Of a DNA stretch of 64,000 bases, positions 1 through 10,448 are shown piece after piece (positions within the stretch are counted from its first letter, which is position 1; every line of letters begins with the position of its first letter). Made by a program: the position numbers and the translations under genes. The notes beneath the pieces were generated by a model. It was not told the origin of the DNA and did no database searches. It saw only the letters and a program-made list of their open reading frames with translations. Location: contig NC_018209.1 in the NCBI RefSeq assembly GCF_000219625.1, forward strand, positions 1,178,001 to 1,242,000. Reading direction: 5' to 3'. The stretch comes from Zymoseptoria tritici IPO323 (taxonomy: Eukaryota; Ascomycota; Dothideomycetes; Mycosphaerellales; Mycosphaerellaceae).

Positions 1-3000
1 TCTTGCCGCCCGAAACCCGAACGCTATATAAGCTACGGTTAGTAAGGCCGAGCGCGAGATATAGAAAGTCTTTCTAGAAGAAGACAACGACTCGGTATCG
101 GAAAACGAGTAGCCTCTACGACAAGTCGTCTGTAGAGGCAGAGTTAGATACAAGCAGAAGTAGAGTAGAATATCTTTCGAGATACAAAAATAGAACGATC
201 TCTTTTCTATGCTTCTACTATTATTAACGACGACGCACTTTAATTCTCTCTTATCGACAACGGCAGCTAATCGTATTATCTAATAAACGAACAGTTAGCT
301 AAGAGACTCCGGCTCCCGTAGATTCCTATTCTAAGACAAAAGGTTATTAGCGCGCAAGGATCCCCCTCGCAGAAGAAGGGAATCTCTTTTATTACTAAGT
401 TCTCTCTTAATGTCGGCGGGCATAAGTCTACGGCGTTTGCTTACGCCGTACCCGACCTATAAGAGGACCTTATTCTCGGAAGGCCTTATCTCTTTTACGA
501 GAGTATATAAGTTATCGAGTCGACGAACCGTCTCGAGTTCCTTCTCGACAGTTTTTCGATACCTTACAAGATATAGCTAATAGGTTCTACGAAGGCTAAG
601 GCCGTTAGTAGAGCTACCTTTAGATACCTCGCTCGGTTATCTTAGAAACGAGATATTACTATCTTTACCGCCTCCCTCGAAGACATCGAGAAGGCGTTAC
701 GTACGAAGAAAGCCCTTACTTGTAAGGATATTGTCGAGAAGCTTCCTAAATACTACCGCCCCTAGATACGTACCTTTATCCGGGAAGGAGAGCAGCTACC
801 TCCGTATCGACCCGGATTTAACTACGAGATCCTACTTACTACCGATAGTAACGGGAAACCTAGCGAACCTCCCTAGGGCCCTCTCTACAATATAACCTAG
901 GACGAGCTTTTAGTCCTCCGGAAGGAACTATACTCGCTCCTTAAGAAGGGCTATATTCGGTATAGCAAGTCCCCTACCGCTGCGCTAGTTCTTTTCGCTA
1001 AGAAACCCGGCGGCGGCCTTCGTTTCTATATCGACTACCGTAGACTAAACGCTATTACCTTAAAGGACCGTTTTCCCCTCCTGCTTATCTAAGAGACGCT
1101 TACGTCTCTTAGTAAAGCTAAGTAGCTTACAAAGCTCGACGTTTCTACTACATTTCATCGGATCCGTATTGCTAAAGGCGAGGAATAGAAGACTACTTTC
1201 CGTACCCGCTACAGCTTGTTCGAGTAGAACGTTTGCCCCTTTAGTCTTACTAGTACGCCGGCTACCTTCTAACGGTATCTAAACTAGATCCTACGCGACT
1301 TACTCGACAACTTTTGTATAGCCTATATCGACGACATCCTTATCTTCTCTTCCGGTACCCTTGCCGACTACTAGGAGAAGGTAACGTAGGTTTTATAACG
1401 CATCGAGGATAGCGAGCTTGTCCTAGATATATCGAAGTGCGAGTTCGAGACTCGTACTACGAAGTACCTAGGATATATCGTTAAAGTAGGTATCGGCGTA
1501 CGAATAGACCCCGCGAAGGTATAGGCTATCTGGGACTAGGATAGACCCCTAACTATTCGCGGAGTCCGCTTGTTCCTTAGGTTCGCTAATTACTATAGGA
1601 TGTTTATCCGCAAGTATAGCAATCTCGTTTGCCCTCTTACCGATCTTACGAAGAAGACGATAGGCTTTCGTTAGGGAGACGAACAGGATAAGGCTTTCGA
1701 GGATATTAAGGACGCTTTTATCTACGGGCCTGTCCTAGCGAGCTACGACCCGGACAAGAAGACGCGAGTCGAGCCCGACTCTTTAGGCTAGGCGACAGGC
1801 GGTGTATTACATTAATTCGATACGGCACTACAGACTTAGCGACCGGTAGCGTTCTTCTCGCAGCGACACGCTATTGCCGAGATTAACTACGACATCTACG
1901 ACAAAGAACTCTTAGCTATCGTTAAGTGTTTAAAGGAATGGAATTCGGAACTACGCGGACTAAAGCACGAATTCGAGGTCCTTACGGATTATAAGAACCT
2001 CGAGCCTTTCTTTATTAAGAAGTCTCTTAACGAACGCTAAATCCGATAGAGCGAGTTCCTCGCGCCCTTCCGTATGTTGTTAGTTTATCGCCCTAGAAAA
2101 CAAGCTACCGTCCCGGATACGTTATCTCGATAGGAGTAGGATATGCCGCGAGACGAATCTAACGATAGGCTACGTAGTCGAGAGGGAATCTTACTCGACT
2201 CTAGCCTAAAGGCCTTCCCTACCGAGCTATCTACGCCTACTTCTCCCTTCCTAGACGATACTAAGTTATCGTAGCTTTAGATAGACGCTTTCTCGCTGCC
2301 GTACGGAAATAGTTACTTATACGTACTCGAGGCCGTCGAACAAGGTTAACGGGCGTTCCCTATAGATCTTAACCTTAAGCTCTCTATCGGGGAATGCGAT
2401 ATATAGGACGGCCTACTTCGCTTTCGAGAACGGATCTGGCTACCTCTCTTCGAACTGCTAACGACAAGGGTTATCCAAACGATGTACGACTCGGTCCTCG
2501 GTAGATATACCGGACGCGATGCTACTATCGACTTTCTATCTCGACAGTTCTTCTAGCCGGGAATAAACGCCGAAGTACGTAAGTTCGTACGAAACTATGC
2601 TACGTATAGGTAGACTACTATCTAGAGAGAGAAGCGACGCGGGCTATTACGTCCCTTACCGATCCTAGAGTGTATTTAGACGGAGATATCGATAGACTTT
2701 GTTATAGACCTAGCGCCTAACGAAGAGGACGGCGCTACTACCCTCCTTGTTATTACGGATCGCCTCGGGAAAGGTACTATGCTCTTACGAGTCCTTCCTA
2801 GCTAGTTCGACGCTAAGGGCGTCGTAGAGCTCCTTATCGAACGCTACGTCGGCATATACTAGCTGCCTACTAGTATTACGTCGGATTAAGGTGTTTAATT
2901 TGTTAACGCCCTCTAGAAAGAAGTATGCGAGCGGTTAGGTATCGTTTGGCGACTATCTACCGCGTACTACCCGGAGACCGACGGTTCTACTAAACGACGA

Positions 3001-3790
3001 AACTAGGAAGTCGAGACCTATTTGCGGGTATTCGTTAGCTATAATTAAGGCGATTAGGGCAAGTAGCTCTCGCTTGTACAGATCGCCTTAGATTTGCGCG
3101 TACCCTCTACGACATAGGTCTCTCTCTTCTTCCTTACGTACAGGTACTACCTGCGTACGATTGAGACTATTTCCGATACTATTGAGTCGCCTCGGAACCC
3201 TCGCGAAGAAGGTACGTATATCGTTACTAAGCTGTAACAGGCTCGCGAGTTCGCCGCTTTAGTAATAGCCGTAGCCTAGTAGTAGTAGGAGTACTATACA
3301 AACCGGTCCCGGAACGTTGCTACTAAGTACAAGGTCGGGGACAAAGTCTAGCTCTTACTTCGGAATATTAAGACGGACCGGCCTACGAAGAAGCTCGACT
3401 AGATTTACGCGAAGTATACGGTTGTCCGTACTTTCGAGAGTATGCCCTACTTCGTCAAGCTCGATGTTCCTCGCGGTATTTATCCGAGGTTTTATACGTC
3501 GCTCTTACGATTAGTGTATAACGATGCGCTTCCGTCCTAGGTCGTTACGGATTCGTAGCCCGCTACGATTCTTAATAATACAGGAGACGAAGAATACGGT
3601 GTAGAGGCTCTTCTGCGCTATCGTATAAGGCGCGTCGGCCGCGGCTATCGCCGAGAGGCTCTTATTAAGTAGGTAGGTTACGACCGACCTACTTAGGAAC
3701 CTTTGCGCGAGTTTAAGGATACAGTAGCTCTCGAGCGTTTCGAAACGCTCTACGGCGACGCGAATACGGCGGACGGTCCTATATAACCTT
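1..3790 (+). mobile_element. RIP-inactivated Ty3/gypsy chromovirus pol remnant, 5' end outside window
   Basis: Frame 1 (codons starting at position 1 mod 3) reads through a complete retroelement pol order without any frameshift, but is interrupted by many TAG and TAA codons. A retropepsin-like region lies at about 215-500. Reverse transcriptase lies at about 960-1400, with the catalytic YIDD core at 1324-1335. RNase H lies at about 1740-2130 and integrase at about 2460-3300. A C-terminal chromodomain lies at about 3600-3750, which places the element among chromoviruses. Stops sit where Gln or Trp is expected, as CpA-to-TpA changes on either strand would produce. CpA and TpG are nearly absent (positions 961-1080 contain one of each) while CpG is common. 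Gag must lie left of the window. No LTR could be recognised. The element is dead: it cannot make an intact polyprotein. Confidence 0.93.
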
Positions 3791-3850
3791 AAACTACGCG
3801 ACGTTAGACTCCTTAGTCCGGTTCTTTATTACGGGCCCTTACCTTTACCG

Positions 3851-3895
3851 GATACTAGATACGACTACTAGATACTAGATACGACTACTAGATAC
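3851..3895. repeat. 20-bp tandem repeat, about 2.25 copies
   Basis: The unit GATACTAGATACGACTACTA occurs at 3851-3870 and 3871-3890, followed by a partial third copy at 3891-3895. It lies just after the end of the pol reading frame, where the 3' untranslated part of the retroelement would be. Confidence 0.9.
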
Positions 3896-4007
3896 CTGTT
3901 TATCTATCGTACGATATAAAACTACGACACCGCGCTCGCGGTATGCTAGACTCGACCCTCTTCCTTTAACAAAAGATAAGAATCTCGCAAAAGATTTAAG
4001 TCTTCCC

Positions 4008-4101
4008 CCTCTTAAACTTGTAGTAAACTATATCGACTATATAACGAAGCACTTAGAAGTCTACGACTTCCTGATCGGGTAAAACCTACAAGTTTAAGAG
4101 G
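4008..4101. repeat. 16-bp perfect inverted repeat
   Basis: The arm at 4008-4023 (CCTCTTAAACTTGTAG) is the exact reverse complement of 4086-4101, with a spacer of about 62 nt. It lies in the non-coding 3' part of the RIP-mutated retroelement. Its role is unknown; it may be part of an LTR or a nested element. Confidence 0.75.
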
Positions 4102-4531
4102 AGTATTACAGAATAGAGGACCTATATAACGTAATAGTGTATATAGTAACATATAGAGTACAACCCTACTTACGATATAGGGTTAGCCGAACTACTTCTG
4201 TACGCACCCTAAATAGCCAGCCGTTAGGCTACTATGTCTATTAGCCGCTTCGTTATCGGCCTAGACGTTGTCGACTAGTAGGTTGCATAAGGCGTCTTAA
4301 GAACGTATAAATTTAAGCATATGCAGATTCCTAAAAAATATATACCTAACAATTTCCTAAAGGTCAAATAGCTAAGTAGAATAGACCCTTTACCTCCGGC
4401 TTTTTATAAGCTGCAGAGCATAAGATTAGCAGGTTAGGAGGTAACGGAGCTAGATTTCTAGGACAGGAATAGGGTAGAATTTTAAGGCGGATTTAATAGT
4501 CACACCGGTTTTGCGATTGGGGGTGGGGATA

Positions 4532-4560
4532 GGGGGGGGGGGGGGGGGGGGGGGGGGGGG
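4532..4560. repeat. 29-nt poly-G homopolymer
   Basis: An uninterrupted run of 29 G follows a G-rich stretch that starts near 4519. It separates the retroelement remnant from sequence with a different dinucleotide make-up: CpA and TpG reappear just after it. It could be a true homopolymer or an assembly or sequencing artefact at a repeat junction. Confidence 0.95.
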
Positions 4561-4587
4561 TATTATCAGAGGCTGGTGCCTAAAGCT

Positions 4588-4606
4588 GCATCGGCTGTGC
4601 CGATGC
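4588..4606. repeat. Small perfect hairpin
   Basis: GCATCGGC at 4588-4595 pairs with GCCGATGC at 4599-4606 across a TGT loop. It lies between the poly-G run and the transposase remnant. Function is unknown, and the small size means chance cannot be excluded. Confidence 0.5.
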
Positions 4607-4829
4607 CTAGGCTAACGCCCAACGGACGAACGCCGGTTCAGAAATCCACTAGGCCGAATTGGGAACAAGCTTCCTTTCGGCCGACTAGAAGGCCATGTAT
4701 GCGCTAAGCGACGCTACGCGCACACATAGCTTATACTCGACGTTCCGTTGTTCTAGATAGATCTTCTTTTCGGTAGCTTTAGAATTTCATACATTCGGAT
4801 CTGGACCTTTGTGCGCAACTTCGGTTCAG

Positions 4830-6640
4830 ACCCTTACACTAGGCCCTTAAGATTAAGGACCTTCTAGTGCCTCGTTTTCGTAGAGTTGTAGGTCGCTGTA
4901 ATTTGCTTGTCGAAGTAGGACTGCTATGTTGTTACCAGATAGAGCACCAGCCCTAGCAGCGACTATTTAGGCATGCGCTTCTTCTCGCTGTCGCCTTTAA
5001 TGCCGGAGTAATATCCTTCAGCGGCGTTAGTAGTGTTGCACTAAGGAAGAAGGTAGTTAGAACAAAAATTCCAAAACTTAAGAAACTTCTCGAGGGGTCG
5101 TTAAATAGACCTAATTAGGCTTAGCGCCGACTTTACGCCGGCGTAAGCTAATCATAAATTCGATAATTGTCGTTAGCGTTGCTAACTTACCCTTATAAGA
5201 AGTAGATTGTTTACTCTCGCCTATGTCGCCTACGCTATTAAATTATTAACATTCCAGTGTCGCTGTAGATATGTCCTTTTATCGTCCTTGCTACGGTTAG
5301 CTAGTATCCGATCTACCCTCTCGAGCAGCTTAGCGCACTTAGCGCGAGTCCGAGCCTGCGACAACGCCCTCTAGAGCAGCGAGAATTTAGCGCGATATCC
5401 CTTTAAAGGGAAGTTGCGCAACAGTGTTTCTTTAGCGTGTTTCTAGTACAAGAGCTGTCGGATACTAGCCTTCTTAAAGACTGTGCGAATAGCCAGCTGC
5501 TCGGCGCTGCTGTCGTCTATTACCGCGTAGCGTAGCTTCTACCTTAGAGCCTACTCTCGAAGGGTAGTAATAGCTAGAGCAATAAGGACAGCTTGCTAGT
5601 TCTGCGTAATAAACTAGCTAAGGGGGAGCTATTAGCCTTCGTCCGTAAAGTAGTAAATAGTAAACAATACCTACTTTAGCTTGTAGCAGTCGTACGTTCT
5701 ATCTATAAGGAAGAGCTAATAATTGCCGGTGTTTAGGTATTCTAATTGCTACGCGGTAGCTATTACAACCCCCTTTACGAGCTCCGCACCGCTTATAGCA
5801 GTAACCTCTTAGGCCTTAAAGCTACTGTCTACCGCGGTAGCGACTACCTTATCGACCTAACGCTTGCTATCGCTAACGACTAATCTAACAATACAGCGCA
5901 CATCTCGGGCTCTATTAACAGCTATACGGTTTATATTACGAACGGAGTTATATAATATAGAGCTTCTACCGGCCTTAACGAGCGACTAATTATAGTCTAG
6001 CTTCTTCTTTAGCGCTAATAGCTTAGGCAGCACTTCTAGCATTAGCTTTACGAGCTCTTTAACGCCGTTGTTCGTAAACCGGTAGTCTATAGATTCGAGG
6101 GAATAGTTGTAGCTACTATTGTCGCGAGTGCGTTTAACTTCTACTAACATAGGCTCCTTGCTTATAGCATCCTTATAGTAGAAAATCAGAGCGATTCTAG
6201 CATTACAACCTAACTGCATTAGCGACTAGCTATAGCACTAGATTTACTACTTACTATGCTTATAAGCGTTCTAACTTAGCCGTTTACTAGCACCGCTATA
6301 GGCCTTACTTAGTCGGCCACACTTGCAGCGACATTAAACTCGTTTAGTAAACTGCTTAGTGCGCTTCTAGCGCTTCCTTTCACTCTATACGTTGCTTATA
6401 AATAGCCACACCAGCGTAAACAGCGCGATCTTTAACGTTAATGGATCCTTTACATTAAACAGCTTAGCTCGCCATTTACTAATGTCGTTAGGAAAACCGC
6501 TAGCGCTAACGGTAACTAAAATAAGGCACAAGAGCGCTGCAAAAACGGCGTTGCAACGCATAGTAAATAAATAAGGATTAAGGAAGCCATGCCGGCGACG
6601 GTAAGGTTCACATCCACCGTCTGTCGACAACAACAAAACA
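4830..6640 (-). mobile_element. RIP-mutated MULE-type (Mutator-like) transposase remnant
   Basis: One minus-strand frame runs from about 6636 down to about 4900, broken only by TAG/TAA stops. The longest open pieces are 6385-6636 and 5986-6219, both in this same frame. Downstream, at about 5473-5520, the frame reads IDDSSAEQLAIRTVF. This closely resembles the DDSAAEQ block that I recognise from fungal MULE-family DDE transposases. Segments just before it match the usual run leading into that block. CpA is depleted up to about 6560-6600 and then returns abruptly, marking the edge of the mutated block. The 4561-4830 segment is less mutated and has no recognisable coding sense. Terminal inverted repeats and target-site duplications were not found by eye. 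Confidence 0.72.
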
Positions 6641-6795
6641 CCACTAACTTAATGAACACAACAACAACACGGCTGGTAGATATCGATCGACAAGGGCCTT
6701 AATTAGTGCTGACTCGTGGTGGTGTTTAGGCTCTATTTAGTGCCGGTTTGGCGCCGATATACACATAACCATCTTCTGTCGAGCTGCACTTCCCG

Positions 6796-9642
6796 CTAAG
6801 GTAAATGCAACCCCGTCGACAAACTCGGCGGACAATCTTCCTCCCTCGTCCCCCATTCACTTTCGACATCCCCCAACACAAGATCCAATGTCCCACCGTT
6901 CAAGAAAAACTCATGATCAATCCAATTCTTTGTATACGTCCTCCCGTTCAACTTCGCCGACTGCACATACATCTTCTCATATGTCGGATCGAAATTGACA
7001 TTGCGAATCGTCGCCGTCTTGCCCGTCTGCGGGTTCTTAATACTGACGCTGGGGAAGTAGGGCGGAATGATGAAGTATACATTCTGCCCTGCAGAAGGAA
7101 AGACGCCGAGCATGCTGAAGAAGACGAACGTGCCCATGGCTCCGCTGTCGTCGTTGCCTGGAATGCCGGTTATGGTATCGTTGAACATGTCGGGGATGTA
7201 CATGTGCGTGCGCTTGGCTGAGAGGCCCGGACGGCCGGCGTAGTGGTAGAGGAAAGCGGTCAGGAAGGCTTGCTCATCGCCCATGTACAGCACGCCACTG
7301 TCGTGGAGCTTTTCGAGACGTGCTAGGAAGGCTTCTCGTCCGCCGAGGAGGGTTATGAGGCCTTGCATGTCCCCGGGTACGAAGAAGAGGTAAGTCCATG
7401 GACTCCCTTCGTAGGTCTCGTGGCCTGATGGGTTGAGATAACAGCCGTGGAAGTTATTCAGGTCGGAGCAGAGAGTGGCATTTTGGAAACCGAAAGTGCC
7501 GTTCTTCCAGCGTGGTTGAGGGAAGCCTTTGAAGCCCATGGATTCGATGTCGGGGTTGTAGACGTTCTTCCAGTTCCCGGCTCGGAGGGTGTACTTTTCG
7601 TAGTCTTCGTGTCGACCAGTGGCGTTGGCCATCGAGGCGATGCAAAAGTCGTCGTATGCATATTCTACTGTTCGAGAAATCGATCGGGTCCGCAATCCCT
7701 CATGTAGGGGGTCATATTTTTCTTTAAACGGGACGTAGCCGATGGTCTTCCAGCTATCGAGACTTCCTCGTCCTTCGACATCCCAGTTGGCAGGCTCCTC
7801 TTCCGCATCTTTGACAATGGCTGCATATGCATCGTCCCAGTTGACACCTTCGAGTTTCTGTTCCCAAGGTCAGCCATGGTCCGTAAGTCTGTCAGGGTTA
7901 GGGTTGCCCAACCTTCACAAAGCTGTCAACGATAACCACATCGGCATTTGAACCGCCCTGGGTCAAGCCCTTACAAAAGCTCATCCGGCACTATCCGTAA
8001 GTCAGCAGACACTCAGTGAGTGAAATGTAACGCATCTTACATCAGGAAGCCAACCAAGATGCTTCTGCGTATCGATCAAAGACCGCACCATCCTGGATTG
8101 TGAAATCGTATCAACCAGCATATAGAACGGATGCACTCCTCGGAACGTGTCCCAGATACAGTACCAGCTGTCATAGTACGGTTCGGTCGAGTTCCAAAGC
8201 TGATTCTCTCCCGTATAGTCCTGCGGGCTGAGAAATGCTCGATAGACGCCGCTCCAATAGTTCCTCAGATGCTTCTTGTCAACGCCCTTCGAGTCGATCT
8301 TGATGGGTGCCAGCTTCTTCCTCCAAGCTTTCTCCGACTCCCTCCGTAGTCGCTCGAAGTTCCAGTCTCCGACCTCGTTCTCGGCGTTCTCGCAGGCACG
8401 TTCGATACTCAGCCAGGAGAGTCCGTATCGCACCCAAATCGTGTCTGTCGCCTTGACGTTCTCAAAGCGGGCGTATACTCCCTGCTTGGGTCCAAAGTAG
8501 AGGCTCGTGTCGTTCATGTAGCTCTGATCAGGCAAGACCGCTGATGAGTTGAAACCACCAACATCTTGGACTTTTGCTCCTTTGACGTCCACGCATGTAT
8601 ATGCTCGGTAATGCCCCTGGCCGAAGCTGGGGTTGAAACGACCTTCAGCTGTGAATCTCTGCTTCACGGGGTCGATGTAAAGCGCTCTCGTTCCTTGCGA
8701 GCCTGGCAGATCAGAACCCTCCTGCAGAATGGTCATGTCGGTTGTATCCGTGCCGTTGGCGAAGGAGAACTTGAAAATGGCCACTTTCATGGATGCTGCC
8801 ATTTCCGATTTCACACCATTCTCCAGCTCGATGGAGAAGTATCCGGGAGTTGCTTGGACGCTTTCCTTCTTGTAATGAGAGCCACGGAAGGTCTTCTGCA
8901 GACGACACTCTGAGAGATTGGGGCATGACGGATATACGAAGATCGGGAAGTTGCCCATGGATGCCGACTGGTTGCTCTGTGGTCAGCATGGACACTCTGT
9001 GAACAAGACCGCATCATGCTGGAGATAATGAATCTCAAATCTAGACTGGACTTACTCCTCCAGTTCCAGAGTCGTGCAGCGCTGAGAAACCCCAGACTGC
9101 GCTATCATCGCTCGCAAAGCCGGCCATCTTTTCATCGCTCCTGACATCAGCTACCGGCTTAGCCATACCTAAGGTAGCCAGTAATCAGTACACCTTTTCG
9201 ACAGAACGAGGCCAAAAACATACCGAACGGCAAAGTCGCCCCTGCAAAGACATGCCCTACAACCCATCAGCATACTCCCTCCACCACCACCCCCATCACA
9301 AGACCTACCACCCGGCCCCGTCCCAATCAACGGATCAATATACTGCAACACATCCTCTCCCTCTCCAACCCCAAACAACGCACTCCCAACGACCGCAACA
9401 ACGATCACCACCGCCAACCCCGCCGCAAGACCGAAGCAATATTGTCGGACCCCGCATCGCGGTATCCGAACCGGAGACCGCTCATTGACATATTGCAGGA
9501 ACGACTTGACCGACTGTACGGACTCCAAGAATTTCCGTCTCGGCTTGCTGTATTTGGGGTCGATGTCGAAGTCGTCTTGTTCCGGGTCGGCGGCGGGATC
9601 TTCGCCGTTCTCGAGGAGCTTGTAGGTCTGGAAGCTGGCCAT
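6796..9642 (-). CDS. Glycoside hydrolase family 92 alpha-mannosidase, membrane anchored
   Basis: Six exons: 9309-9642, 9224-9256, 9056-9168, 8041-8976, 7913-7990 and 6796-7857. The introns are 50-79 nt and frames join exactly, giving 851 residues. Intron 5 has a weak donor (GTTGGG). Residues 1-68 are a charged cytosolic tail and about 69-91 a single hydrophobic membrane segment, so the enzyme is probably a type II membrane protein with a lumenal or extracellular catalytic domain. The GH92 N-terminal block YIDPLIGTG begins near residue 101 and continues as HVFAGATLPFG across exon joins. The C-terminal (alpha/alpha)6 part carries the GH92 signature GNDDSGAMG at about 732-740. Known members are calcium-dependent exo-alpha-mannosidases acting mainly on alpha-1,2-linked mannose; the substrate here is inferred. 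The 3' end lies only about 150-200 bp from the RIP-mutated transposon block. Confidence 0.93.
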
Positions 9643-10448
9643 GGAGGAGGGTTGGCTCAGAAGAGAGGCATGAGACGCAAGAAGAAGGAGAAAAGGATAA
9701 TGCTAGGACAAGATTTGGATAGAAAGATGGCCCAGACGACAAGCAGTTCTGCAATCGCCAAGCCGATACTCCAAGGACGAGCGTATTGCGGAGGTATGTG
9801 GTAGGTGGCGCATGATCGGCATTCGCAACGCTGGACAGACCCTTGATGTGTTGTTAACAAACATCTTGAGGGCAGATACACCTTCCGCGAAGCCTTGTGA
9901 TGGTGCGAGGCGATTGACAACGATGGAGCGCTGTGTCGACAGACAGTGGGCATCAGTGTAAGAAAGTGAAAGGGAGTCGTGCAAGCATCCAAAGTGAGAT
10001 CCCGGCGGTGATCGGGCCTGCACTGTCCTTTTTGGGTCAGCTTGTGCAAGGGCCACAGCGAGCGCTGACCACATTATCGTACGTTGGGTGCGGTGCAAGT
10101 TCTGGTGGTTTCAGTGCACATCATCATTGAGAAAAGACAGAAGAGCTATCTGTCTGACTCATCCTTCCTCCCTCATGCTGCCGATATCCATGCTCTGAAC
10201 CTATGGTATGCCAGGCTTTCTTCCCACTCTACCAGCCCATCGCAGCCTCATCAAATGTTCCAGTCGTTGTAGCGACCAGCGGACGAAAGCAGACCCATCG
10301 TAAAAACGCCCACGCCATGCTAAAGAAGCAGCCACGTCCCATGATCTTTTATGACCCGTACCAGTTGCTGAGACCTGAGATCCTGAGATCCGTACCATTC
10401 GTAGTCGCATTCGAGAAAATGTACACATCGTTGAGAGACATCCTTCGC
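9643..10448. other. Intergenic: GH92 promoter side and CUL1 3' flank
   Basis: This holds the upstream region of the GH92 gene and the downstream region of CUL1, both on the minus strand. Open frames here overlap in several directions and none resembles a protein family I know. No RNA gene or repeat was seen. Confidence 0.6.
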
